Source of the DNA: Methylohalobius crimeensis 10Ki
GTDB taxonomy: Bacteria; Pseudomonadota; Gammaproteobacteria; Methylococcales; Methylothermaceae
Assembly: GCF_000421465.1 (NCBI RefSeq)
Contig: NZ_ATXB01000001.1
Span: 930,001-994,000 of the forward strand
Direction: 5' to 3'
Length of the DNA stretch: 64,000 nucleotides
Every line of letters begins with the position of its first letter. Within the stretch, counting starts at the first letter, position 1. The notes under the pieces were generated by a model. That model ran no database searches. It was not told the DNA's origin and saw only the letters and a list, made by a program, of their open reading frames with translations. This document shows positions 7,856 to 17,500 of this stretch, one piece after another. Both the position numbers and the translations under genes were made by a program.

Positions 7856-9982
7856 ATGGCAATCGATCCCAACGACGAAATTCTCCAAGATTTCCTCATC
7901 GAGGCCGGCGAAATTCTGGAACAGATGGGGGAACAATTGGTGGCCCTGGAGGACACGCCGGAGGACGCGGATCTGCTCAATACGATCTTTCGCGGCTTTC
8001 ATACCGTCAAGGGCGGAGCGGGTTTTCTGGGGATTACGCCGCTGGTGGATTTGTGCCATCGAGCCGAGGACGTATTCAACGTCTTGCGCCAAGGCGAGCG
8101 CAAGGTCGATCCGGATTTGATGGATGCGGTGCTCAAAGCCTTGGACGGGGTCAATGCGATGCTGGAAGGCATCCGGGCAGGCGAAGAACCCGCGCCTGCC
8201 GATCCGGATCTTTTGGCGGCCTTGCAGCGACTCGTGGCGACCGATGCCGCCGACTTTCCCGGCGGGGGAGAGGATGGCGCGACAAGCGAGGGAACCTACG
8301 ATCCACCAGGGGAAGAAAACAAAGTCCCTACCGACTCGGGAGGAGATCAGGAAGAAGATCCGGTGGAGGCTGAATTCGAGGCGCTTTTGCAAGGCGCCGA
8401 TGGTGGGGAAGGCGACGAACTTTCAGATGCGAATAAGCCCCATCAAGAGACGGTCGACGACAGCGCTTCCGACCAGGAAGAGCATATCACCGAGGAGGAA
8501 TTCGAAAAGCTTTTGGATGTCCTCCACGGCCCCAGCGGGGCGCCGGGCAAAAAATCGGCTGCGCCGACGGAGGCGGCCGATACGAGCGAGGAAGCGGCGG
8601 GCGAGCATATCACCGACGAGGAGTTCGACGCACTTCTCGATCAGCTCCACGGTCCCGGCCAACATCGGGGCGTTCCCATCCAGCCGTTGGCATCGGATGG
8701 CAAGGATATTGCCCCAAGCGTATCGGGGAAGGGAGAGATTCAGACGCAAGCCAAACCGGCATTGAAAGCGGTGTCCGGCGACCAGGGGAAGCCCTCGGCG
8801 GATTCCAGGCCTTCCCGGGTGGATTCCACGGTGAGGGTGGATACCCAACGCCTGGACGAGATCATGAACATGGTCGGCGAGCTGGTGTTGGTGCGCAATC
8901 GATTCAAAACCTTGCGGTCCGCCCTGGATAATGAGGATATCGCCAAGGCGGTGGCCAGCCTGGATGTGGTCACATCCGATCTTCAATTAGCGGTGATGAA
9001 GACCCGGATGCAGCCGATCAAGCGCGTGTTCGGCCGGTTTCCGCGGGTGGTGCGCGACCTGGCCCGCAATCTGGATAAAGAAGTCCGGTTGGAGATGCGG
9101 GGAGAAGAGACCGATCTGGATAAGAATTTGGTCGAAGCATTGGCCGACCCCCTCGTCCATTTGGTGCGCAATTCGGTGGATCACGGCATTGAAACTCCCG
9201 AGGAACGCGAGCAGATGGGTAAAGCTCGAGAAGGGCTGGTGATCCTCAGTGCCGCCCAGCAAGGGGATCGGATCGAGCTGACCATAGAGGACGACGGCAA
9301 AGGGATGGATCCCGATGTGCTGCGTCGAAAGGCGGTGGAAAAAGGGCTGATGGATGCGGAAACCGCAGCGCGTCTGGACCAGCGGGAGTGTTGTCAACTG
9401 ATTTTTATGCCCGGTTTTTCCACCAAGTCCGAAATTTCCGATATCTCCGGTCGCGGGGTCGGCATGGATGTGGTCAAAACCCGGATCAATCAGATGAACG
9501 GCACGGTGGAGATCGATTCGGTCAAGGGCAAGGGAAGCAAGATCACCATCAAGGTGCCTTTGACTCTGGCGATCATGCCCACCTTGATGGTCAAGTTGGA
9601 TAACCAGCCTTTTGCGCTGCCTTTGTCCAGTGTGGTCGAAATCATGGACTTGGATTTGAAGAAAACCAATGTGGTGGATGGGCAGGAAGTGGTGATCGTC
9701 CGGGATCGTACCTTGCCCTTGTTTTATCTGAAGGATTGGTTGATCCAAGGAGATCGCCGCTTGAACGAGGATGAATCGGGACATGTGGTGGTGGTGAATG
9801 TCGGTGGACGTTACGTGGGCTTCGTGGTGGATCACTTGGTCGGCCAGGAAGAAGTGGTGATCAAGGCCTTGGGTGCCAAACTCCACGGCTTGCACGGTTT
9901 GGCCGGGGCTACCATCACCGGCGACGGGATGATCGCCCTGATTCTGGATGTGCCCGGTCTGATGCAAAAGTATGCGGCCTGA
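7856..9982 (+). CDS. cheA: Chemotaxis histidine kinase CheA with repeated linker motifs
   Basis: A 708-residue kinase. The P1 phosphotransfer domain has its phospho-His in FHTVKGGAG (H49). Residues about 120-320 form an acidic low-complexity linker without an obvious P2 fold. It carries three copies of an E-F-x-x-LL motif (near residues 168-178, 210-225 and 251-266; for example ITDEEFDALLDQLHG). P3 dimerisation starts near STVRVDTQRLDEIMNMVGEL (about 323). The P4 ATPase has its N box (NSVDHGIETP), DDGKGMD and GRGVGMDVV. The P5 CheW-like domain starts near residue 577. Known polar-flagellate CheA proteins use related linker elements to bind ParP, which is encoded downstream. Confidence 0.97.
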   Translation: MAIDPNDEILQDFLIEAGEILEQMGEQLVALEDTPEDADLLNTIFRGFHTVKGGAGFLGITPLVDLCHRAEDVFNVLRQGERKVDPDLMDAVLKALDGVNAMLEGIRAGEEPAPADPDLLAALQRLVATDAADFPGGGEDGATSEGTYDPPGEENKVPTDSGGDQEEDPVEAEFEALLQGADGGEGDELSDANKPHQETVDDSASDQEEHITEEEFEKLLDVLHGPSGAPGKKSAAPTEAADTSEEAAGEHITDEEFDALLDQLHGPGQHRGVPIQPLASDGKDIAPSVSGKGEIQTQAKPALKAVSGDQGKPSADSRPSRVDSTVRVDTQRLDEIMNMVGELVLVRNRFKTLRSALDNEDIAKAVASLDVVTSDLQLAVMKTRMQPIKRVFGRFPRVVRDLARNLDKEVRLEMRGEETDLDKNLVEALADPLVHLVRNSVDHGIETPEEREQMGKAREGLVILSAAQQGDRIELTIEDDGKGMDPDVLRRKAVEKGLMDAETAARLDQRECCQLIFMPGFSTKSEISDISGRGVGMDVVKTRINQMNGTVEIDSVKGKGSKITIKVPLTLAIMPTLMVKLDNQPFALPLSSVVEIMDLDLKKTNVVDGQEVVIVRDRTLPLFYLKDWLIQGDRRLNEDESGHVVVVNVGGRYVGFVVDHLVGQEEVVIKALGAKLHGLHGLAGATITGDGMIALILDVPGLMQKYAA

Positions 9983-9992
9983 TGGACGTCCG

Positions 9993-11030
9993 ATGACCGT
10001 GAAAGTTTTGGTGGTGGACGATTCCGCCTTCATGCGTCGGCGCATCGCCGAGATTCTGGAGGAAGATCGGGATATCGAAGTGGTGGAGGTGGCGCGGGAC
10101 GGCGCGGAGGCGGTACGCAAAGCAGTGACCGTTCAGCCGGATGTGATCACCATGGACGTGGAAATGCCGGTCATGGACGGCATACAAGCGGTCAGACAGA
10201 TCATGCGGCGGCGTCCTACCCCGATCCTGATGTTGTCGGCGCTCACCCGGGCCGGCGCCCAGGCCACCCTGGCGGCTCTGGAAGCGGGCGCGATGGATTT
10301 CATCCCCAAGCGGCTGGAGGATATCCATAATGACCGCCAGGCGGCCAAAATGGTCTTGCGCCACCGGGTGCGGGTGCTGGGCTCCCAAGTTCGTCGGTCC
10401 GCCGTTCCCGCAGTCAATCCGAAAGCATCTAGCCCCCGCCAGGAGCCGCGATCGGCACTGGAGTCCCAGGCAAAGCAAGTGCAGCTGTTGGTCATCGCCG
10501 CTTCCACCGGCGGTCCCCTGGCGTTACAGAAAATCCTGCCGAAATTGCCGGCCTCGGTGAGGTTTCCGATTTTGCTGGTCCAGCATATGCCGGGCCATTT
10601 CACCCCCAGCTTTGCCGAACGCTTGAATCAATTGTCCGCGATCCAGGTTCGGCAGGCGGTGGACGGAGATTGGCTTCGGCCGGGGGTGGCGCTGTTGGCG
10701 CCGGGCGGTTTGCAGATGGAATTGATCTCGGGCAAACGCATCCTGATTCGTCCGGGCCATCCAGGGGAGACCTACAAACCCAGCGCGGACGTCACGTTTT
10801 CCTCCGTGGCCGAGCATTTCCGTGGCCGGGTTTTGGGGGTGGTGATGACCGGAATGGGCATGGACGGGACGCTGGGTGCCCAGCGTTTGAAAGCCGTCCG
10901 GGGCCAGATTTGGGCCCAGGACGAGGCCAGTTGCACGATTTACGGAATGCCCAAGGCGGTGGTGGAAGCGGGGGTGGTGGATCAGGTGCTCTCCCTGGAG
11001 ACCATCGCCGGTTTATTCGGAGCGATGTAG
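9993..11030 (+). CDS. cheB: Chemoreceptor methylesterase/deamidase CheB
   Basis: About 345 residues: a receiver domain (VVDDSAFMRRR, phospho-acceptor Asp in VITMDVEMPVMDG) followed by a linker and the methylesterase domain. The catalytic triad is visible as Ser in AASTGGPLAL, His in VQHMPGHFTPSFAERL and Asp in MTGMGMDGTLGA. CheB removes methyl groups from chemoreceptors for adaptation. ATG 9993 gives the family-like start MTVKVLVVDD. ATG 9972 overlaps cheA and adds only seven residues. No cheR is present in this window. Confidence 0.95.
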   Translation: MTVKVLVVDDSAFMRRRIAEILEEDRDIEVVEVARDGAEAVRKAVTVQPDVITMDVEMPVMDGIQAVRQIMRRRPTPILMLSALTRAGAQATLAALEAGAMDFIPKRLEDIHNDRQAAKMVLRHRVRVLGSQVRRSAVPAVNPKASSPRQEPRSALESQAKQVQLLVIAASTGGPLALQKILPKLPASVRFPILLVQHMPGHFTPSFAERLNQLSAIQVRQAVDGDWLRPGVALLAPGGLQMELISGKRILIRPGHPGETYKPSADVTFSSVAEHFRGRVLGVVMTGMGMDGTLGAQRLKAVRGQIWAQDEASCTIYGMPKAVVEAGVVDQVLSLETIAGLFGAM

Positions 11031-11033
11031 CTT

Positions 11034-11774
11034 GTGGATCCCCTGAGCTTGGTCGGGTTGTTGTTGGGCGTGGGTGCCATTATCGGTGGCAACCTGCTGG
11101 AGGGTGGCAATCTCGCCTTCTTACTCAACGGACCGGCGATATTGATCGTATTGGGGGGGACGCTGGGGGCGGCATTGCTGCAAACGCCGCCGCATTTGTT
11201 TTGGCGTGCGCTGAAAAGAGTCAAACAGGTGATGGTGCCCCCTAAAATCGATCTGGAAAAGCGGATTCGCAAGATCGCGCAATGGAGCGCCTTGGCCAGA
11301 AGAGAAGGCTTGCTGGGGTTGGAAGACGAGCTCGATCGCGAACCGGACGGCTTTGTCCGCAAAGGGCTCCAGCTTTTAGTGGATGGCAATGAACCCGAAG
11401 TGATTCGCGACGCGATGGAATTGGAGATGGATGCCAAGGAACAGCAGGAGGTGCATGCGGCCAAGGTGTTCGAAGCCATGGGCGGGTATGCGCCTACTTT
11501 GGGCATCCTGGGTGCGGTATTGGGGCTCATCCAGGTGATGCAGAATTTGACCGATCCGGAAAGACTGGGGCAAGGGATCGCCACCGCCTTCGTCGCGACC
11601 ATATACGGGGTGGGGGTGGCCAATTTGGTGTTCCTGCCCATTGCCAATAAGCTCAAGGCCCATGTGCGTGCCGTGACGCTGGGCAGAATTTTGATCATCG
11701 AAGGAATCATCGCCATTGCCGAAGGGGAAAATCCCCGCAACATCGAAATCAAACTGAGCGGATTTTTGGAATGA
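11034..11774 (+). CDS. motC: Flagellar motor stator protein, MotA/MotC type
   Basis: A 246-residue stator subunit of the MotA/PomA/MotC family. It has two N-terminal hydrophobic segments, a cytoplasmic loop with charged residues (LARREGLLGLEDEL), and two C-terminal segments (TLGILGAVLGLIQVM and GIATAFVATIYGVGVANL). Position after cheB and before a MotB-like gene matches the motCD pair of Pseudomonas-type polar flagellates. It starts at GTG 11034, four bases after cheB. It pairs with the next gene, whose ATGA start overlaps its stop. Ion specificity cannot be read safely. Confidence 0.93.
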   Translation: MDPLSLVGLLLGVGAIIGGNLLEGGNLAFLLNGPAILIVLGGTLGAALLQTPPHLFWRALKRVKQVMVPPKIDLEKRIRKIAQWSALARREGLLGLEDELDREPDGFVRKGLQLLVDGNEPEVIRDAMELEMDAKEQQEVHAAKVFEAMGGYAPTLGILGAVLGLIQVMQNLTDPERLGQGIATAFVATIYGVGVANLVFLPIANKLKAHVRAVTLGRILIIEGIIAIAEGENPRNIEIKLSGFLE

Positions 11775-12583
11775 GTTTGCGTAGCTTACGACGGCGACGG
11801 CTGGAAGAAGCATCGGATTCCCCTGAGCGCTGGGTGATCTCCTATGCCGACTTCATTACTTTGCTGTTCGCTTTTTTTGTGGTCATGTATGCCATTTCCG
11901 TGGTGAACGTAGGTAAGTACAAAGTATTGTCCGAGTCGCTGGAAAAAGTATTCAAGGACCGAAAAGCGTCGGTGCGGAAAGTGCCGGATCCAATCCAGGT
12001 GGGAGAAATTCCGCGCACCAGCGATCCCATTCAGGTGGATGGTGTGTCGGAATCGGCCAACCTACAGCGATTGGCGAAGCAGATCGAGGAGGTCTTGGCT
12101 CCCTATATCGATGACGATCTGGTCACGGTGGAGCGCGATGAATATTGGATCGCGGTGGAAATGAAAAGCGGGATTTTGTTTCCCAGCGGGAGTGCGGAGC
12201 TTTCCGACGAAGCCGATCCGGTGTTGACCAAGCTGGCCGAGATCGTTCGCCAGATGCCGGCCAATCCCATTTATATCGAAGGCCACACCGATAACGTTCC
12301 CATTCATACCCGAGCATTTCCGTCTAATTGGGAATTGTCGGCGGCGCGCGCGGCCAGTGTGGTAAGGCGATTGGCCGATTACGGGATCGTTTCCCGCCGT
12401 ATGGCGGCAATCGGGTACGGGGAAAATCATCCGGTGGCCGGTAATGCGACGGCAGCGGGGCGCTATCGCAACCGACGTGTGGTGATGGTGCTGCAAGCCA
12501 AAAACTTGGCGCGTTATCAAGTGACGGCCGGAGAACGGGGGCGATTATTGGCGGCGAGCGCGCCGCAGCAAACAAGCGAATGA
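11771..12583 (+). CDS. motD: Flagellar motor stator protein, MotB/MotD type
   Basis: A 270-residue protein. A short cytoplasmic tail (MSLRSLRRRRLEEASDSPE) precedes a single transmembrane helix carrying the essential ion-binding Asp (WVISYADFITLLFAFFVVMY). The periplasmic part ends in an OmpA-type peptidoglycan-binding domain (IYIEGHTDNVPI, NWELSAARAASVVRRL). It anchors the stator to the cell wall. It overlaps the motC stop by four bases and reaches the start of parC. Confidence 0.95.
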   Translation: MSLRSLRRRRLEEASDSPERWVISYADFITLLFAFFVVMYAISVVNVGKYKVLSESLEKVFKDRKASVRKVPDPIQVGEIPRTSDPIQVDGVSESANLQRLAKQIEEVLAPYIDDDLVTVERDEYWIAVEMKSGILFPSGSAELSDEADPVLTKLAEIVRQMPANPIYIEGHTDNVPIHTRAFPSNWELSAARAASVVRRLADYGIVSRRMAAIGYGENHPVAGNATAAGRYRNRRVVMVLQAKNLARYQVTAGERGRLLAASAPQQTSE

Positions 12584-12591
12584 GGCGATCG

Positions 12592-13467
12592 ATGCACGTA
12601 TGGGCGATTTCGAATCAAAAAGGCGGGGTCGGCAAGACCACGACCACGGCAAGCCTGGCCGGATTGCTGACCGCACGCGGCCTGCGGACGCTGGTGGTGG
12701 ATTTGGATCCCCACGGTTCTCTGACCAGCTATTTCGGCATCTCGCTGGAAAGCGCCGGCGCGGGCGTCTACGAGCTTTTTCAGGACGTGGCCGCGGGTAA
12801 GCCGCCCGATCCGACGGCCCGCCTGCAATCCACATCGGTGGAGAAGCTGGATCTGCTGCCCGCGGTGATGACGTTGGCCACCGTCGAACGTCAGGCGGGA
12901 ACGGTGGAAGGATTCGGCCTGGTGATTCGCCAGGCCGTGCTCAGACTGGTGGATCATTACGACTATGTATTGATCGACAGTCCGCCGATGCTGGGGGTGT
13001 TGATGGTCAATGCGCTGGCCGCGTGTAACCGTTTGATCATCCCGGTGATGGCCGACTTTCTCTCCCTGCGGGGCTTGGAACGTATGCAGAGGACACTGGC
13101 AATGATCGGACGATCGCGCAAGCAGCCGCTTCCCTTTACCATCGTCCCCACCTTGTACGACCGGCGGCCCAAGGTTTCCGCGGATAGTCTGCAGGCCCTG
13201 AAGGATCGCTACGGAGAAAATGTCTGGGGTGGCGTCATCCCCCTCGATACCAAAGTGCGAGAGGCCAGTCAGGCGCATTTGCCGGTTTCTTTATATCGTT
13301 CCTCATGTCGGGCGGCGAAGGCGTATGGCGACTTGTTGGAATCCTTATTGCGATTGGATGACAGTGACAGCGAGGAGACTGGCTTGAAAAAGCATGGGGG
13401 GAGGCAGGAGAAGAAAGGCATGGGCTCGAAACGCTATGGAGAACAAACTGGGACCCTATCGATATGA
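12592..13467 (+). CDS. parC: ParA-like ATPase, probable chemosensory array positioner ParC
   Basis: About 291 residues with a ParA Walker A (NQKGGVGKTTTT), the LVVDLDPHGSLTSYFG switch and a Walker B-like VLIDSPPMLG. In polar flagellates the ParA homologue encoded between the stator or cheB genes and two CheW-domain genes is ParC, which targets chemosensory arrays to the pole. The exact match in gene order, with parP and cheW following, supports that role over plasmid or chromosome partitioning. ATG 12592 is preferred because GAGG lies six bases upstream. The C-terminal tail (about 270-291) is basic and poorly conserved. Confidence 0.88.
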   Translation: MHVWAISNQKGGVGKTTTTASLAGLLTARGLRTLVVDLDPHGSLTSYFGISLESAGAGVYELFQDVAAGKPPDPTARLQSTSVEKLDLLPAVMTLATVERQAGTVEGFGLVIRQAVLRLVDHYDYVLIDSPPMLGVLMVNALAACNRLIIPVMADFLSLRGLERMQRTLAMIGRSRKQPLPFTIVPTLYDRRPKVSADSLQALKDRYGENVWGGVIPLDTKVREASQAHLPVSLYRSSCRAAKAYGDLLESLLRLDDSDSEETGLKKHGGRQEKKGMGSKRYGEQTGTLSI

Positions 13468-14009
13468 AGATGGAAGAGCAAGTATTGGCCGACTATCTTG
13501 AAGGTTTGCTGACCGAAACGGACTCCCGGCCGCTGCAGGTCTCTCCCGCCTTACCGGAAGGATGCCCCGATTGGATACGAGAAGAATTTTCGGTCCAGTT
13601 GTTCCGGCTGGGAAATGTACGTTTCGCCGTGCCGAAGCAGCAGCTTAGAGATGCGATTGAATGGGAAGGTGAGATCGAGACTCAAGCCGAGGGGCCCGAT
13701 TGGTCGATGGGGCGGGTGAGTGTCGGCGAGCGCGAGATGTGGGCGGTGGATCCGGCGGAATGGATCTTGCCGGGTAAATCCATCGGCGGACCGTATGGGG
13801 GGCTATTGTTTCCTACCGTGGGCGATATGGTTCTGGTCTGCCGGAAAGTAGAAGAGCTCTCCGTTTGGTTGCCGGCGGGAGTGCGTTGGCGCGCCGACCG
13901 AAATCGTCGCCCCTGGTTGCTGGGGATGACGTTGAAAGAGCCATGTCCCCTGATCGATTTGACAAGATTAGTGCAAGATTTGCAGTCCGGACGAGGTGGA
14001 GGTACCTGA
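13464..14009 (+). CDS. parP: CheW-domain protein, probable ParP (AIF domain) array protein
   Basis: A 181-residue protein with a short N-terminal tail and a divergent CheW-like fold (residues about 45-170: FSVQLFRLGNVRFAVPKQQL and the closing LLGMTLKEPCPLIDLTRL). It overlaps parC by four bases and is followed directly by a canonical CheW. In Vibrio-type clusters this gene is parP, whose CheW-like AIF domain links ParC to CheA and receptors at the pole. It lacks the long proline-rich N-terminal region seen in some ParP proteins. An alternative reading is a second CheW adaptor. Confidence 0.8.
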   Translation: MKMEEQVLADYLEGLLTETDSRPLQVSPALPEGCPDWIREEFSVQLFRLGNVRFAVPKQQLRDAIEWEGEIETQAEGPDWSMGRVSVGEREMWAVDPAEWILPGKSIGGPYGGLLFPTVGDMVLVCRKVEELSVWLPAGVRWRADRNRRPWLLGMTLKEPCPLIDLTRLVQDLQSGRGGGT

Positions 14010-14010
14010 G

Positions 14011-14508
14011 ATGGCAGATGCAGCGGAACATAAGAGAAATGGCGGAGAAAAAAACGAAGACGAGCTGCTCCAATGGGTGACGTTCCGACTAGGGAACGAA
14101 ACCTATGGCATCAACGTGATGCAAGTGAAGGAAGTGCTTCGGGTCAGTGAGATCGCGCCGGTTCCTGGGGCGCCGGATTATGTGATCGGGATCATCAATC
14201 TGCGCGGCAACGTGGTGACCGTGGTAGATACTCGGAGTCGTTTCGGTTTGCCGCCCAAGCCCAGCGATGGAATGTCCCGGATCGTCATTATCGAGTCCGC
14301 CGAACAGGTCATCGGCATCTTGGTGGACAGTGTAGCCGAGGTGGTGGAGCTGCGCGCCACGGAGATCGAGACCGCTCCCAATGTCGGTAATGAAGACAGC
14401 GCGCGGTATATTCAAGGCGTTACCAGTCGGGGTGGGAATCTTTTGATCCTGGTGGACTTGAATAAATTCCTGACCGAAGAGGAAATCGCCGAGCTGGAAA
14501 CTTTTTAA
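14011..14508 (+). CDS. cheW: Chemotaxis adaptor CheW
   Basis: A 165-residue CheW. A charged, lysine-rich N-terminal stretch precedes the conserved fold: LLQWVTFRLGNETYGINVMQVKEVLR, then IIGVIxLRGNVV-like VIGIINLRGNVVTVVD and VDSVAEVVEL. It couples CheA to receptors. ATG 14011 has GAGGTGGAGG upstream. It is the last gene of the operon and ends nine bases before the converging protease gene, with no room for its own terminator. Confidence 0.96.
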   Translation: MADAAEHKRNGGEKNEDELLQWVTFRLGNETYGINVMQVKEVLRVSEIAPVPGAPDYVIGIINLRGNVVTVVDTRSRFGLPPKPSDGMSRIVIIESAEQVIGILVDSVAEVVELRATEIETAPNVGNEDSARYIQGVTSRGGNLLILVDLNKFLTEEEIAELETF

Positions 14509-14517
14509 CGAATTGCT

Positions 14518-17500
14518 CTAGCGAAACCAGGCGGTTACACTTCTTTTGGCTGTCATCTCGACGCTACAGGTATGTTGCGTGCCGCTGCAGGTCCCTAGCC
14601 ACAGGACTTCTTTTCCTGCGGCGGGATCCGCCGTTAGAGTCACAAAAGTATTGGCGGGATAAGTTTCCATACAGTCTTCTGGACAATCGATACCGGCAGG
14701 TTCGCTGATTACCCTGCCCGTACCAATAATCCGTACCGCCAGAAGGTGGCCTATTTGCTTGCTATCAACCGTAGTGGCTTCGGTCGCGCTGTTATTGTCT
14801 GGGATCGGATCTGGTTGGTCGGCGGTTGCAGTGGCGCTCACGCTGATGCCGCCGGCATTGGTGGGAGTGGTAATGAGGGTGATTGTGGCTTGCTCTCCGG
14901 TCGCTATGTTTCCTAATATACAGGAGGTGTTTATTTCGCCTGTGCAATTGCCTTGGCTGGTAGATATTTCCACTGGCTCCAGCTGACTTGGCAATGAAAG
15001 GGAAGCGGTCACGCCGGTGGCAGCATCGGGTCCGTGATTAACGACCGTCGCCGTGTAGGTTAGTATTTCACCTATGCTTGCGGGATCGGGCTCATCTGTC
15101 AGAGTCATGGAGAGGTCGGCTTCCTCGGTAGGAGGTGGCGGTGCGCCAGAATCTGAACCATAGAGATTAAGGCGCCAGGCTTGGAAGGTGCCGGTGTTTC
15201 CGCTCGCCAGATCCCGAACCTCGAGCGTCCAGGTACCCCAAGAGGATTCGCCTAAATGGCGGACGGAGGTAAAGCGCCAGTTGGAGTAATGGGAGGTGTT
15301 ACTGCCCGAGTCATGTTGCTCGGCTAGCACGCTAACGGTGCCGGCGGGCGAAATCAGGCGAATATCCAAATCCCCCCATTGAGGATGGTCGTCCGCATTG
15401 AAAATCACTTCCGCCGATTCGACCCGAATATCTTGGGAGATTTCCACATGGGAACTGACACCGCCGGGGTTGTCGTCGGGTATCGGAATATTCGGTGACG
15501 CATTCTCATTTAATGTGATTTCATCTCCCAGGAGGGGCCAGTTGCGAGCGGTTTCCACCGCTGCGGCGATGTCGATCCGACCGAAGCCGAATTGATGATT
15601 AATGGGATAACCGGCGCCGTTCTCCGTCCAATCTGGATCTTGAGGGTCATTTTGTATGGCGGTTGTGGCCAGGATGTGTTGAACATCCCTCCAACTTAAA
15701 TTGGGGTTGGCTTCCAGCAAGAGAGCCAGCGCACCGCATGCGAGAGGGCTGGTGGCGGAAGTGCCGCCAAATGCGTCGGTATAGTTGCCGAAATCGTAGC
15801 CCGAAAATCCGGATCGGTCGGTGGAGGTGATCGCTAAAGTGCCTCCGCTGGAAGGCGTGTTAACAAGCAGGTTGGCGCCTTTTTCGGAATAAAATGCCCG
15901 TGTCCCCTCGTTGGTGGAAGCGGCGACCGCTATGGTGTAGCGTAAATTGGCGTATCCGTCGTAGTTGGAATTGTCGTTGTCTCCACCGTTGCCGCCCGCC
16001 CAGCAGTAAACGATACCTTTGCCATTCCGGCCGTTGGTGGCTCCGTCGGCGATGGCCGTCTCAGTGAGGGGGCCGGGTCCCGCCAGTAGTTCACCTCCGT
16101 CCGGCGGTCCCCAGCTGTTATTGGATAGATCGACGATGTCAGGGCGATAATTCAATGCAGCAGCCTCATTGGTGTCGCTGGTCGCGCCGAGTAATCTTAG
16201 CCCGATAAGATCGGCGTTAGGGGCGGTGCCAACGATTCCCAGTCCGTTATCGCCGTTGGCGGCGGCGATTCCGGCCACAGCAGTCCCATGTTTACCGGCA
16301 GTGGGATCTCCGTCGTTTCCCACATAGTCATAATGGGGCGCGGAAGCTGTATTGGCCTTGAGATCTTCGTGATTAATTTCCAAACCGTCGTCGACGATGG
16401 TGATTTGTGTGCCCTCGCCGGTAAGCCCTTCGGCCCAAGCTGGCGTGATATGGATATCGGCCCCGGGCATTCCTCCGCCTTGGCCGGTGTTGTCCAGGTG
16501 CCATTGGTCCTGGAATAGAGGGTCGTTCCAGCTTGCTTCGTCGTTGTCCTCGCCGGGGGGAACCGAAGTCGTGATCGTGGCAGCGTTATTGGCCGGATTG
16601 GGGTCGTTACCAATGGCTGATATCTGAGCCGTATTGGTAATTTCCTTGCTTGCTGTCGGAATGACCTGCAGGCTTATCGTGGCAGTTCCGCCATTTTTCA
16701 AAAAACCGATAGTGCACTCAACGGTGACCGAGCCGGAGCAAAAGCCATTGGAAGCGGTTGCCGATATGAACGTCGTGCTTGACGGAAGTGTATCCGTTAT
16801 ATGAATGTTTCTGGCGGTATCGGGGCCGTTGTTCTTTATCGTAATTAAATAGGTTAGCGGTTGTCCTTGAACTGCGATTTTCGGCGTGGCGGTTTTTTCG
16901 ATTTGCAAATCAGCATTAAAGACAAGGCGTGTTTGGCGAGGGCGAAGCCAATTCGGGTAGGCATAACGCACCGAGGAGTCCTGCTCGTATATTTGCCGAG
17001 ATTTCCTTATGCAGTCCAGGCCGGTGCAGGAAAAGAGGAAGGTATTATTCGGCAATAATTTGCGTTTGAGTGACAAGTCATAATTTTTTCCCCAGCGTTT
17101 AACTTCCTTGGCAGATTTCGAAGAAGTAAATTGAACGATGACTTCCGGTAGGAGGACAAAACCCCACTTCCTAGTTTCAGGAGACGGATGAAACACAGGG
17201 GCAATCCGTTCGATTTCAGAGGATGGACTCTGCTTGAGCAGCCGGTCGAATTCTTTTCGAATCAATGGTTTTGACAGGTGAATTCGTGCATAGAGTTCAT
17301 TTGCTTCGATCAGACTTGCATCTGGAAAAACCTGTATTAACCGAGGCCACTCTTCTGGTTGGATGTGTCGTGTTTTAGAGAAAACAGCGATTTCACTGGA
17401 GGCAAGCCAGAATGTACGTCTCTGGTTGCCGTCATACCAAATCCATCGGTGGGATGTCGAATAAGCCGGGGAACTGATCGTGGAGGAATTCCTTGAATCT

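Noticed and set aside
12592-13467. Plasmid or chromosome partitioning ParA
   Set aside because: No ParB gene or parS-like repeats nearby; the gene lies in the motD-parC-parP-cheW order specific to chemosensory arrays.
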